A stretch of 64,000 nucleotides of DNA from Aporrectodea caliginosa. Taxonomy: Eukaryota > Annelida > Clitellata > Crassiclitellata > Lumbricidae. Below, one piece after another: positions 1-11,504 of the stretch. The translations under genes were made by a program, and so were the position numbers. Location: positions 278,501-342,500 of the forward strand of contig JACEVL010000155.1 in the NCBI GenBank assembly GCA_020284085.1, given 5' to 3'. The first letter of the stretch is position 1; each line of letters opens with the position of its first letter. Below the pieces are notes generated by a model. The model did not search any database. It was not told where the DNA came from and saw nothing but the letters and a program-made list of their open reading frames with translations.

Positions 1-202
1 TCTCAAGAAAGATAACTTCATACTCAACTGATTCTACAAAATATATAAAGCGACTGGAGTTTATAATCAACTTTATCATAGAAACTGGCTATCCGACAGC
101 AATGGTGGATCACCAATCTTTCAAGATGATGCAGCGGACATTTGATCCAAAGTACAACTGACCAGACTAGCAGCCATCAACATGACCCGACTGTGCTCAT
201 GA

Positions 203-500
203 TTGCCTACGACGCACCGGGTGACATTTTCTGACCCACCAGTTCAGCCCCCACTGGAAGTCACGACTACGCCATGTCTTTGCAGCCAGCGCCAACATCA
301 ACCACTTGACAGCTGTTCAATGCCTCATCTTGTGCCACATAACACCCACAACAGATTCCATAACAGGCCTCCTGGCAACCGTTGCAGAATTACTCTGAGC
401 CACCATGTGGCAACCTGCAGGGGTAAGCATGCCCTTCTGGGGTTTTGTGATGCAGAGTCAAACATCTTTTTACTGTGGTAAAACAGGTACATCCAGAACG
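203..500 (+). pseudogene. Possible gag-like remnant of an LTR retrotransposon
   Basis: A short open frame ends with a stretch resembling a decayed retroelement zinc knuckle: Cys and His spaced roughly as in CCHC, followed by VATCRGK at about residues 69-75. The second cysteine of the knuckle is missing. It lies about 900 bases upstream of a clearer Ty3/gypsy pol fragment on the same strand, which favours a common origin. The call is weak and could be chance similarity. Confidence 0.25.
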
Positions 501-1381
501 CTTGCAGGTCAACAAGGGGACAGTTTAACTAACATTCGGGACATGCCTCCATTCGATGATCTCACGCAGATGGGGTATACATTCGGGGTAACCAAATTCA
601 GATGCATAGAAACACTGTAGCAGTGTAAATTAAAAATAAAACTGTCCAGACACTCATTTGTAAAAACTCCGAAGTAGATGATCACTACACGCAATCAGCA
701 ATGAATTACGGTCAATGAAAGGTATGCACCACAGCTAGGCAACACAGTATTGGAATATGTGAACCACTGCTATGTGAACTACTGCTATTACACAAATCAC
801 AGATCTGGAAGGTAATCCCACTTGCCATTCGCTCTAACTAATAGGCATAATCATCTGGATTGAATCACTCCTACTACCAAATTAAATGCACACGCATATG
901 AATCAAAAGGAGTTATCTATGGTTTGCAGGATGTTGATGAAAAATTAATTGAAAGTGCCTCATCAATAGGCCTTAAAGCACCATGAAACTTGGAAATCCA
1001 GCTAGATATTGATTTCTTTCTTAACATCGTCGAAGAATGCTGAAGAGGTGACTAACATAACGAAAGCACTATGGCTATATATTCCCACTGACTGTACGTA
1101 GAAGCATTTATCTGTATCTTAAAGCCTGATCTCAACATATGGTTGTTGTTACTCTTCAAATCATATTAAATGAATAAAAGATCCATACTAACACCCAGAA
1201 CTCCACCACACCGAAACAAGGCATCTGTCAAAAACAAATTTCACATGCCTGTTACCAGTATCTATAGATCTACTTCCACTGTGGAGGATGACCACATGGA
1301 CATGTTTGTCCAGCAAATGCTGGACAAGCCTCACATTAGCCTTTCTGGTGCTCTCGCCAACAGAAAAAGAGAAAAGACTCC

Positions 1382-1672
1382 TTGGGAACGGAGTCACCTA
1401 AAGACCCTAAAATGATTTCTGAATGCAAGGACCATTTAGAGGATTTTATTAAGGAGCTCAGTAACACCATCTCTTACGTAGTTTGTTTGCAAGATATTCA
1501 CGCATCTATTCAGGGAAGACTCACAAGATGGAGCCTTCTATTACAGGGCTATGACTTAACTATAAACTACAGGCCAAGAAACAAATGTAACGTTGCGGCA
1601 CACACACTATCTAGGACTGATATTCAGAAGGATGACTTTTTCTGCAAGATGACATCTACATGCGACCACTAG
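1382..1672 (+). pseudogene. Ty3/gypsy RNase H end (remnant)
   Basis: The frame contains RLTRWSLLLQGYDLTINYRP followed by a degraded AAHTLSR. This is the usual end of the RT/RNase H region of Ty3/gypsy polyproteins, where the pattern is R-W-x-L-x-L-Q-x-Y-D-x-x-I-x-Y-R-P-G-x-x-N-x-x-A-D-x-L-S-R. Stops and frame breaks lie on both sides; no integrase or LTR pair is visible. It is a dead fragment. The flanking stretch 500-1380 probably holds more decayed element, but I could not identify domains in it. Confidence 0.6.
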
Positions 1673-1679
1673 CTAACCA

Positions 1680-2440
1680 ATGCGCTCTCAACAGAGATTA
1701 ACATTGCTTACGTAAATGATTCAGAGGCCATAGCGCCTCTGCACAGTCTAATGAAAATTAGAATCTTCAGACACTGATGCTGCATGTGTTGATTTTCCGT
1801 TATTTGCTACCACTGACATTGTCACTCAACATCAGTATATCGAATTGTCTCCATTGTTGCATAATCTGCATTCAGATGTCTACTGACCGACGTTCTGTAG
1901 CTCACAAGATCCTACTAGTCGCTGACCAATTTTCAATAACTGACAGGGTTGGAAAGCAACTGAAATGTTCTCCGATAGTGGATGAACCAATCGTAAGCAT
2001 GTTGAGTGGGATGGCAAAAGATGTGTTGGTTACGTTAATCTGGGTGTAGTTGTTGAGGATAATAGTAGCTTTCTGGTTGCCAAAGAAACACTTGATATGA
2101 TGACTGTCATTGATTGATGACAGGACATTGGAAGGTGCCAGTGGCATACTTTTTAATTGATGGCCTACAGAGAAAGAAGTGTGCTAATGTTTCCAAATTT
2201 GCTTGCAAAATTTACATGATGCAGGAGTTACAATTAGGTCACTCATATTTGAAAAAAGGAAATTAATTAAAGAATTTGAAAATTCACTTGCTACTTTTTG
2301 TGACCCAGTTATTTTTATACTGAACGGCACACATGTACTTTGTTACTCTTGAAACTTAAGTATCTTTGGCCTATAGCTTGTGCTTCAGGACACAGTTTCT
2401 TGAGATCATTTCACTTGAAATTTTCTGTTAGTTTATAATT
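1680..2440. other. Unassigned stretch
   Basis: No recognisable coding domain, RNA gene or repeat boundary is visible here. It lies between a retroelement remnant and a hAT remnant, so it may be decayed transposon sequence. Confidence 0.3.
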
Positions 2441-2539
2441 GCCAACATCACAAGACCATAATTATTGAAAATCTCTTTGAAAAGCATATTTTTCAACAAT
2501 GAGTACGCTGTCTTGTTTGCCTGCTGGGCAGAAGAAAGA

Positions 2540-3437
2540 AAGCCCAGTATGAGAGTTTTTTAAATACTGAAGAGAGACAGATAAATCAGTGTGCCACATT
2601 CTGGGCCATAAAACAGAGAAGAGGTGCGGAACTGTGCCTTCGGGTAAAAATTCGATCAATTTGATTTCACATCTACAACAACTTCATAAAGAAGCTTATA
2701 AACAGAATACGAAGAAAAACACTCCAAAAAGGACAAGGCAAAAGCAGGGCTGGAAAGAAAATTTCACATGGCCGATTCGAATTCAGCGGCTGTTTCCATA
2801 GAGAAAACACAAACACTTAAGGAATGCCTGAATAAAAGACAAGTAACATGTGCGACCACTTTGACGGAGCCGACACTGACATCTTCAGTGCTCAAAGACT
2901 TTCAATTTCAAATAGATTCGCTTCCATTCTACACCCACATTCTGATCATTACAATCCAATACCAGCTGCTGCTTGTCTGTTGGATCCAATGGTGGCATCA
3001 GTTCTTCTAGCAACAGAATTCACAGCTCTTCAAAATGCTGAAAAATCATTCACTATCAGCCTTGAAGTTGAATCTGTTCTATCAAACTTTGTGGAACAAA
3101 ATGAGTCGGCACAGGGCAGTTCACAGTCTTCCACAAGCCCTTCAGCATTGAAAAATTAAAAATTTTGTCAAATAAACTTTGTTCCCAGGAAAACTCAACT
3201 CCACAAGTTGCTTTTGCTGCTCAGTTGAACCAGTACCTTCAAAAAATCTCCAATACGTGCTCCAATAACAGCCTTCGGTTTTGGAGGGACAGACGGCAAC
3301 ATTGCCCCACTTGCAGAAGATCTTCTTGCAGCTCCAGCTTCCCAAGCCTACGTAGAAAGAATATGTTCTGTGTGTGGGCTTTTAACAACTGGGTGAAGGA
3401 ACAGCATCCAAAAGTCACTGGAAATGAGTGTTTTTAA
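2540..3437 (+). pseudogene. Decayed hAT transposase (BED finger to dimerisation domain)
   Basis: Three pieces of a hAT transposase appear in order on the plus strand. At about 2590-2700 is a BED-type finger, with TVPSGKNSINLISHLQQLHK providing the second half and its H-x4-H type end. At about 2950-3030 is a piece resembling the conserved C-terminal-core region (NPIPAAACLLDPMVASVLLA). At about 3300-3370 is the dimerisation region, APASQAYVERICSVCGLL. The pieces sit in different frames with stops between them, and most of the catalytic core is gone. I could not define terminal inverted repeats. Confidence 0.65.
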
Positions 3438-3569
3438 AATTAAATAAATGTATCTTATAATTATATTGTTAGAACTTGGTTCAATTCGATGCTAGCTGCA
3501 TAAAGAACTGAAATTATTTTCAAACATGAACTGAAAGAGAACTGAAATTATTTAAGAAACTGTAATTAG

Positions 3570-4335
3570 AAGTATAACTGGACCTGTCACAGTTCCAGAA
3601 TATGAAGCAACTGTTAAGTTTATTTTAAAAGTTGATCGTCTTTTCGATTTTTTTAACAATCGCAACCCTATCGCTTGAGGACACAAGGTACAAATGCACA
3701 TGACAAATGCGGCAGTCTGGAGACCTTGTGCTGCTGAAGCACAGGAGTACTTAGGTGGATTGAACTGGCTCCTGGACAACTGGTACGCCAGAGTTTGCAT
3801 AAGACAGCTGTTATTGGCTTCATAATGTCCAGCATGAGTGCAGAGTCATTATTTCACACTTGTGAAGAACAAGTGTTTTAAAATACCTTCTGACATATAA
3901 AGTAAGCCAGGACTATCTTGAGCTCTTCTTCAGTGCTGTAAGAAGTCATGGAGGATGAAACAATAACTCATTCATTCATCAGAAATCCATTTAAAAGCAG
4001 CTTGAAAAAAACTGCTCACACATCAGCAACTAAAGGAAGTCAAAACTGGCAACTGTGTTACACAGACGATTTGCCCGATTTTAATGATTTCATCAAGAAC
4101 TGACACACAGGAAAGGCTGATGTAGCTACTGTTGTAGCTCTATGACTCACTGACACCTTGAACAAATTAAATGATGACAACACAGATTCTGAAACTTATG
4201 GACCACAGATTGATACTGGAACATTATCCAACTTTGCAGAAAATGTGGTGATCTAAATTGCTGGTTTTGTTGTTGCAAGTTAACAAAAGGTCTTGCTTGC
4301 AAAGATTGTAAAGCTGTCCTGTTTTGGAACAAAGC
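3570..4335 (+). pseudogene. Decayed P-element transposase (THAP9-like)
   Basis: Reading across frames on the plus strand gives several conserved P-element blocks. DRLFDFFNNRNPIA lies near 3635-3676. YLLTYKVSQDYLELFFSAVR followed by SHGG and NNNSF lies near 3883-3975. ENVV, IAGFVV and LTKGLACKDCKAVLF lie near 4240-4325. The YLLTYK-S-QD-LE-FF-A-R-GG-NNN block is the most characteristic part of P-element/THAP9 transposases. Frame changes and stops interrupt every block, so it is inactive. No THAP finger and no inverted ends were found. Confidence 0.75.
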
Positions 4336-4339
4336 CAGG

Positions 4340-4975
4340 GCTGAAGTAAACATTGGTAAACATTAGTAAGCATTGGTAAACGTCTTCTCATAGCATCAAT
4401 TGCTCATACTATAATGCAGGCAACTCAACAAAGAATATATACATATCACCCTTGCAAATGTTAACGAGCTTGTTCGTACACCAGACAATCGGTCTCAAGC
4501 GCTACTTGATGTGCTGTCTTCCCTGGGCTTTGCAGTTCTTAGTCTGGTTTTAGCATTTGAAAAGTCAGCAGCACTTTCTTCATCAAATGAAGGTTTGCCT
4601 GTTTGTTTGGAGAAAACCTGTTATGGAGGATTTTGGTAGTGGGTTTCTGATAACTTTGATGGGTCACAATACAACACAAGTTATGGGAACTATTGCTTGT
4701 CAAACCAGCTCATCCTCCACTTCCAGTATGCCACTTTATAACAATACATTGAGCAACACCATTTAAAGGAACCTGACCTGCCACCTACATATGTTTACAA
4801 ATGTACAACTCACAACATACACTCTGTGCTGTGTGTGCTATGTTTTGTATCGTGTGAGTGGTATCTAAGATAATGCAGGAATATTTTAATGCAAAATTTC
4901 TTTTCACATTTGAAATTTTGGCAAACAATGACTTCCAAGTAGGTAATTATGCCTCAGTCACAATTTAAGAATGCT
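4340..4975. other. Unassigned stretch
   Basis: I see no confident coding domain. A 69-codon open frame at 4557-4766 resembles nothing I recognise. The stretch separates two transposon remnants. Confidence 0.3.
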
Positions 4976-4979
4976 TAAT

Positions 4980-7005
4980 TCATACCCTACTCAATGTAAT
5001 ACCCATCCACACCAACCATTCAGAGGACACAGAAATTTTGGTGCTGCAGATACATCATTATCCAGCAAGATACTCAATTTATATGCAAACAAAAACCAAA
5101 TTTATAGACATAAATATAGCACATGATGTGCTAGGAGACAGTTTGTGCCATTCTGGATGTGACACTACATATTTTTGGGATTGGAAAACTTAAGCCAATG
5201 AAATTACTATAAATTTGTAAAATTCAAAAGAACTGCAGAAGGAAATGCTGATATTTGGATGCATGGAAGCAACGACGGATGCTGTTACCAAAGCAGGAAA
5301 AAAGTTTATTTTGATGATGTATGGTGCTAAGCATTCAGTAACTAGTCTGGACGAGCTCCGCTACTTGAATATGTTGTCTAGGAAATATATACCACTGGAG
5401 CGATAACCTCCAATGCCAAGATCAGCATATTTTCACAACTGCATCTGCAGGCAACAATATGGCACTACTTGCAGTCAAAACTTTGAAAAGAACAGTATGG
5501 ATTTATGCATAGAAATGGGGAATAAACAGCCATCATTATCGATATGGATCCGGTCCCACAGGAACTGTTAAAAGAAATCAACTGCAATGGTTCAAATGCT
5601 GAACAACTTTGCGTGTTTTGTAACTGTTCCGAGAAGTGGTTGCCATGTACTATACCAGTGGTGGCCAACCTGCGGCACGCCTGTGATTAGTGGCACGCGG
5701 AGGACCTTGGAATTTTCTAAAAATTATTCTGGGTAAATTTTAAGCGCCTCCGTAGCTCCCTTGTTGCAGTGACCAAAGGCGTAGTTAATCGATCTGACAG
5801 CTGCAGACTGACACAGCACACGAGCTCGCAGAGGGCAGCAGCAGGGTTATCAGTCGGCAGGCAGTCAAAGTCCACTTTCTCCACAGCATATTTCTGCTAT
5901 GCTGCAAGTTGAGCTTCTTCCCATTGTAGGGTCGTAGGATCAAACAAAGAAACAGACTGCATGAGCTTCTGAAATATAGTATTTGTATAGGGTACGTCTT
6001 TAGGATGGCTACTAACAAGACAGCTAGTACTTCGAAAAGAAAGTAAGAAGATGACATTGCCAAGCGAGAGTTTAGCGTGAATTGGGAAGAACAGTATTTC
6101 TTTACTTTGGAAAAGTCATCCAAGCCTGTTTGTCTGCTGTGTAATGCAGTGGTTGCGATATGTAAAAAATTCAACGTTGAACGTCACTTCAATCAGCTAC
6201 ACGGGGACTTAAATGAAAAATACCTGCCTGGGTCAGCTCTCAGGACTGATTTTATCAAGAAGAAAAAAACATCTTTGTTGGCAAAACAGTCACTTTTTTG
6301 TCAGAAAAAATGAATTCAAATCAATGGTCAAAACTTCATCCTAGTTACGTTTGTTATTGGCATGAAAGAAAAAGCCTATTCTGATGGCGAGGAATTGCTG
6401 AAAGCCGGCTTTGTCAATTTTTGCAAAAGGCTCAGGAGATCCTAAAATCGAAACAATGGTGACACGACCATGAGGCGTATAGACGAGGAGTTCCTTATTC
6501 TGCGTCAGCTTGTCAATACCACCGAAACTGACCTTTTTCAGCAAGTAAAACAGTGTGGCATAGAAAGAAATCTTGACTGGTCGAAATTTGAGAATATGTG
6601 CACAGATGGAGCTCCTGCTATGACTGGCAAAAAGAGTGGGTGTGTAAGGCAAAAAGAGTGGGTGTGTAACTTTATTGAAAGAGTTCGTGGGTCATGCAGT
6701 ATTAGCATTTCATTGCATAATACAACAAAAAAGTCTCTTTGCCAAGATCTTGAATATCTCTCACGTTATTGAACCCTTCATACAGTGTATTAATAAAATT
6801 CGTGCACGCGCTCTACATTTTTAAATCTGTCGTTTGAAGAAGCACCTATTTTGACATCGGAACAGGTCATGAAGCTTCTTGCCTTGTATGTAGTGGCACG
6901 CAGGCGGCTAGATTGACATTTTGCGGCACACCATGTACAAAAGGTTGGCCACCACTGTCCACTGTACTATACTATTCAATGCAAATGTGGTAGTGAATGT
7001 GAAAA
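4980..7005 (+). pseudogene. Transposon ORF with H-x-G-C-D-T-T block, split by a hAT insertion
   Basis: Degraded reading frames at 5130-5660 contain CHSGCDTT, then a stretch near 5260-5360 reading FGCMEATDAVTKAGKKF followed by YGAKHSVTSLDELRYL. This order is common in multi-copy invertebrate proteins with the signature HALTGCDTT, which usually end in a cysteine-rich tail. The tail is visible as CVFCNCSEKWLPC just before 5656 and resumes as CKCGSECENSQ just after 6972. A hAT element with an 8-bp target duplication sits between the halves. The function of this protein family is not established to my knowledge. Confidence 0.55.
5656..6964 (+). mobile_element. Internally deleted hAT element with 8-bp TSD
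   Basis: The left end begins CAGTGGTGGCCAACC and the right end carries its reverse complement, GGTTGGCCACCACTG. The flanks share TACTATAC (5648-5655 and 6965-6972), an exact 8-bp duplication as expected for hAT. The right end carries an extra 7 bases (a repeat of the terminal CCACTGT) between the inverted repeat and the duplication. Inside are a BED-like zinc-finger start (6077-6313, with CLLCNAVVAICKKFNVERHF) and a transposase-core piece (6470-6660, with MCTDGAPAMTGKKSG). These resemble the ZBED/GTF2IRD2-type hAT transposases, but most of the core is deleted. At 1.3 kb it is non-autonomous. Confidence 0.85.
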
Positions 7006-7019
7006 CAGCCAGCCAATTA

Positions 7020-7200
7020 ATTATCAATCGTGTGCAACAAACTGGACTGGATGATGGAAGAGGATTACAGCAAGTTGAAGGAGAGAGCCAGACAATGTGA
7101 CGTATGGTGACATTGGACGTACAAACCTGCCTAGGAAGGCAGAGAACCAAAAGAAGTGTAATAAACAAAACCAGGGAAACCAAAAAACACATTGGCAGAG
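7020..7200 (+). repeat. LINE 3' end (W-x-x-W-T-Y-x-P-A-stop type)
   Basis: This stretch matches sequences at 17738-17795 and 31485-31605. Translated, the copies end in HWTYKPA or RRWTYEPA followed by a stop, then GGCAGAGAACC and a GAAGAA-rich tail. The pattern is that of the C-terminus and 3' end of a non-LTR retrotransposon. The copy is 5'-truncated. Confidence 0.55.
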
Positions 7201-7204
7201 AAAA

Positions 7205-7945
7205 AGAAATTAATCTTAAGTTTGATAAACATTGTGTGATTTTATATATTTATGAAAATCACACCCAATATGGTGGTTGGGTGACATGTCGTATCAGCAC
7301 TGTCGATTCACTTGATTGTAATTATCGCAGTCAAAATTTTTGTTGTTCCTCCTATTAGTGGTGTGGAATGAGCTATTAGCTGGTCAGATAGTCGCCAGAA
7401 TTTATTGGACCCCGGAATTCGAATTGAACTATATAACAGCTTTGAAGTGGAAGAGAGAGTGGGCATGTACGGTGTGACCATGTGTCATGGACTGCTGTAG
7501 CGAAATTTATGCATTCGTATTAACAAGTAACTAGGCTGACTTATCTCCTAAAAAACGCCACCAGTTTTATCCTTGGAGTTAACAAGTCTCAGTCAACAAG
7601 AATCTTGAACTGAACTGAAGGCAATGGTATATGACTTGCCACTTTGAAGATAGTGATAAACTGAAGAAGTCATCTGGTCTGAATTCTGAAACTGATCCGA
7701 GCACCTGAACTGGCGGAAGGAAGGATGGAGACAATTGTAGCATTATTTATCAGAATCAGCTACATTTCTGGTATCCAAGAAAATGTTAAAAAATCTATTG
7801 AAGTCCAATACCTCGCATATGCAATTCTTGAAGATAGAGTTATGCATCCACTTCACATGAGCTGATGGCAGTCTGTGGTTGAATACCGGTACATAACTCT
7901 GACACAGGAAGAAGAAATATGATTCAAGCTATGAAACTCTAGTTA
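7205..7945. other. Unassigned stretch
   Basis: No domain, RNA gene or terminal repeat was recognised. It lies between two LINE fragments and is probably old repeat sequence. Confidence 0.3.
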
Positions 7946-8014
7946 ATTAACATGAAGCAGATATATCTTATAATGTTTGGATTGATTTTGAGTAACTTTA
8001 ATAATATATGTTAG

Positions 8015-8445
8015 CCAATTGTGTGGGTTGACTAAATTTGTTGGCACTATAATAGATTCACACTCAAGCTGGAAGGAACATATCCTACAGATTTCTAAGA
8101 AAGTTGCTAAAAATGTAGGAATCCTGAGAAGAACAAGACATTGCTTGCCGTTAAATATTCTAACTAATCTGTATTACACATCGATCTTTCCGTATCTCTC
8201 ATACTGGCGTATGAATAAGAAATTTTGGAGATTTACATTACGTTACAATGCCAAGTGTAGACAGGCTAGTTCAAGTAACTGTAGTGGCATCATCAACATA
8301 TATATAAATTATAAGTTTATATTTTGTATTATTTTCCTCAGAGTTACTAAGAAATATTTACAATTTTCTGTACTGAAAAAATTAATAATAATAATAATAT
8401 TCGCTTATTAATTCAAACTGACAAGTACGCAATAAGATTAATATA
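8015..8445 (+). pseudogene. Non-LTR retrotransposon RT fragment and tail
   Basis: The reading frame gives KFVGTIIDSHSSWKEHILQI, then SKKVAKNVGILRRTRHCLP and LYYTSIFPYLSYW. This is the thumb-side end of a LINE reverse transcriptase. The coding part is disrupted after SYW. The 3' part (about 8380-8445, TAATAATAA then a conserved tail) is homologous to 31306-31400. A large DNA transposon interrupts the tail at 8446. Confidence 0.7.
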
Positions 8446-9103
8446 TGTGTCCCGACATATGAAAAGGTACCATAAGTCGGCGTACGGTTTCACGAGAAAT
8501 CGCGCATAATGACGTCGGGGGAATATATTATCAAATTTGAGCTCTTGGTATTTTTAGCAGCAGGCAAGCCTAAGGTATGATGTCATCGCTAAATATAGCA
8601 CATTCACCACTTATTTTCTGGTTTAACTGGTCACTAAAACACCCACCATTGGTCAGATAAAACGTACCATAACTCGGCTGTGCTTGCGCTGTGTAACCGG
8701 CTGCTTGATTGGCTGCACTATGTGTAACCGGCTGTCTGATTGACTGCACGTGATCGAAAATAATGAGCCCTGTCATTTTAAATCCGTTTTGAGTAAACAT
8801 TTTCATTAATAATTATTGTATTATCTTTTTCTACCAAACATATCAGAAGGAGGTAATTAAAACATTATTCTTTTCTTGAACCTATACAAAGAATTAAAAA
8901 CAACTTTGCTATGCGTCAGTATTACTCATTACTTGCTACGGTTGTCAGTTGTTATGACAGTGGTTCCGTGCGGAAAGTCGTGCCTTCAATGTTTACTGGT
9001 ATGGTTTCTCACCTGAAGGGTCATAGAATTTTAACTGCCCAAGCTAGGTGAAGAACTTTGAGGCCTTTTACAGATTTTTTCCATGCACAGCAGTCCATAA
9101 ATT

Positions 9104-9262
9104 ATCACAACGGCAGTTTGTAATTCTATCGGAAAATGTTGGGATTAGATTTTCCCATATCACAACGGCAGTTTGCAATTCTATCGGAAAATTTAGGGTT
9201 TAGATTTTTCCAAGCCACAAAGGCACTTTGTAGTTCTATTGGTAAATTTTGGTTTAGATTTT
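9104..9262 (+). repeat. Three imperfect ~55-65 bp tandem copies upstream of the transposon ORF
   Basis: The phrase CACAACGGCAGTTTG, then ATTCTATCGGAAAAT, then TTTAGATTTT occurs three times with increasing divergence. The array ends about 75 bases before the first ATG of the transposon gene, so it may be its leader or promoter region. Confidence 0.7.
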
Positions 9263-9336
9263 TGTGACAGCAGTTGTAGCTGTAGTTGCAAATTCTTTTA
9301 CTGTTGAATTCTTTTTAATATTGTCAGAGTTGTACG

Positions 9337-10116
9337 ATGACATCGCGGGAGGCATTAATTGCACGGAAGTTATCAGGACTACCATTCGTTATGTCACCTG
9401 ATGTCCATGAGGAAATAAGACAGTCTATCGCAGATTACTTCCTTGACGACACCCACGATAGCGATAGCGAACTGTCAACATCTGATGCTGAGAGTCATGA
9501 TGCAAACGAAACCACAGCTGAGTCATCCCATTTCCTAGCTACAACAGTTACAACTTCACTAATGCCAAATACCGCTTCATCACCACCTGCATCCGTCTCT
9601 GTCGCTCGACAAGCATCCACTCCAACACCGGTCTTTGTTATCAATACAGCAACAATCCCTGAGGCCGAGAGGAATATTCTTGGTGTTGGTGTGCACAGTC
9701 TTGGAGATGAGGGTCAAAGTGGAGTGGAAGAGAAAGAGAAAGAAGTGAAACTCGTTGAAGAGATGCAGGTGAAGAAGTGTTGCAGCAACAACTGTCTTGC
9801 AAAGATACCAATCGACACCATCATCTCCTGCCGTGAACAGTGCCGTGAACTGCAAGTTCGATGTGATCAACATGTTGATCACCTACATTTAATTCTGCTT
9901 GGTCACTTTGATGCTTGCTTACAGGACAGTAAAAAGACATCGAGCAGCAAGAAAAAGCCTACAGACCGAAGTCGGACCAGGCTGATGCACACCTTCCACG
10001 GCATGCCTGTCTGTATTGATTCATTCCACTTCTTGCACGACATAAGTCGTCGTGTAACAAGGAATTTGAAGCTGCTGTTTGAACAGTACGGCCTAGAACC
10101 AAACAGCAAACTGTAA
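9337..10116 (+). pseudogene. N-terminal part of DUF7869-family transposon protein
   Basis: This 259-residue frame begins MTSREALIARKLSGLPFVM. It has an acidic, Ser/Thr-rich region at about residues 45-125. A cysteine/basic part follows (KKCCSNNCLAKI, about 147-158), then a section ending HDISRRVTRNLKLLFEQYGL. That last part resembles the segment that in related proteins precedes a conserved RVHGN-type stretch. Here the frame stops at once and coding resumes in another frame at about 10098. The break therefore looks like a frameshift combined with loss of a segment. It is inferred to be the 5' half of one original gene, not an independent gene. Confidence 0.6.
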
Positions 10117-11504
10117 GTCTGCAGAAGCTGCGTTCACTGGACGAAGATGTTCGCAAAGATCTATTAAGTCAATCACTGAAGCATCTTGAAGTCGTGTCCG
10201 AACAGCGGCAGTATTACAAAGATTGCATTTCGAATGCAAACATTGCACTTCCACCACAATTTCAATTTGGCCAGGTGTCAGATTCTGCTGTAGTGCAACA
10301 CTTCAGCTTCGACTTTGCACAACAGGTCTTCATACCAAACTCTAGCCAGCAGGTAGGGCCAATCTACTTCCTTGTACCATACAAGTTGGCTCTTTTCGGA
10401 ATTATGTGTGAACCTATGAGCCGTATGGTGATTTACATTATTCCGGAAGCTGTCTTAGTAAGCAAAGGTTCAAACCTCGTCATAAGTTTGCTGCACCACT
10501 TTCTGTCGAAGTATGCTGCCGGTGTTACTCAGATGGTGTTCAACGCAGACAACTGTGTAGGGCAAAACAAGAATAATACAGTCCTTCAGTACCTGATGTG
10601 GAGGGTTGTTACAGGGCTCAGTTCAAGGATTGAACTGGCGTTCATGATATCCGGACACACTAAGTTCGGTCCAGACTACGGGTTTGGCATATTTAAGCGT
10701 CTTTATAGACATGCAGAAGTTAACTCAGTGGATGAAGTGTGTAATCTGATGAGCGGTTCAAAGCTGTTGATTGCTGAACCAGTTGGCACGGAACAGGGTG
10801 AAGTGCGTATACCATGCTATGACTGGCAATCAAAGTTTGCTTCACTGGGTAAAATCTCTGGTATTAAACAGAATCATCATTTCTCATTTGACAGAGTGAA
10901 GCCGAATGTATGCTCTGTTAGGACATATGCTCAGTCCGCAGTTGCAGAAACTACGGTAGATTGGGACAACGAATCGATGTCTTCTGAAATGCCAGAGATT
11001 CTCATCCCAGCCGGTTTGTCCCATGCCAGGAAGGAGTACCTCTATGCAAAAATACGAAAGTATGTATCAAATGACATGAAGGACAGACTGTGCCCAAAGC
11101 CAGCTGATGCAGTGGAAGATATGCCAGAAACTTCAGCTGTGCAGCCAACTGTTGTGCCTGTTAAAGAAGTCAGCAGTAGGAAAGCCAAGCAAGTTGCAGG
11201 CAAAAGTCTGCTTACTCGTTCTGTAGCTGCAACATCCGGTACTGAACAAATTCCAACCACCATGGGGCTATCCATGCCTCATAGGAAGCGTGCTGCTCCA
11301 ACCTGTGGTTACTGTGGTGTTCAGGGACATAGAGATTCCTTTAGGTCAGGCTGTGTCCAAAACGCAAAGCAGAGTGTGGACAAAAATAACTTTTTGCTAG
11401 AGCTATTAATGCATGGTGTGTATAATATTATGATTGTTTTAGTGAGTATGGTATTGAAAACTGAACTGAACTCATCAAAGGACTGTTGTTTAAACCGAAT
11501 TTGA
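10098..11504 (+). pseudogene. DUF7869-like catalytic and C-terminal part of the transposon protein
   Basis: The frame is open from about 10098 and reads SLDEDVRKDLL before reaching the main domain. Conserved blocks are FSFDFAQQV, GPIYFLVPYKLALFGIMCE, FNADNCVGQNKN and SGHTKFGPDYGFG, in the order typical of DUF7869 proteins of invertebrate repeats. The spaced Asp residues (in FDFAQ and ADNC) would suit an RNase H-like nuclease, but that is inference. Near the C-terminus, CGYCGVQGHRDSFRSGC is a short zinc-binding-like motif. No internal stop occurs across the conserved domain, so the copy is not very old. No ATG opens this frame at the right place, which supports a shifted single gene. Confidence 0.7.

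Noticed and set aside
10111..10122. Possible mini-intron GTAAGTCTGCAG in the transposon gene
   Set aside because: At 12 bases it is far too short for splicing and its removal would not change the frame.
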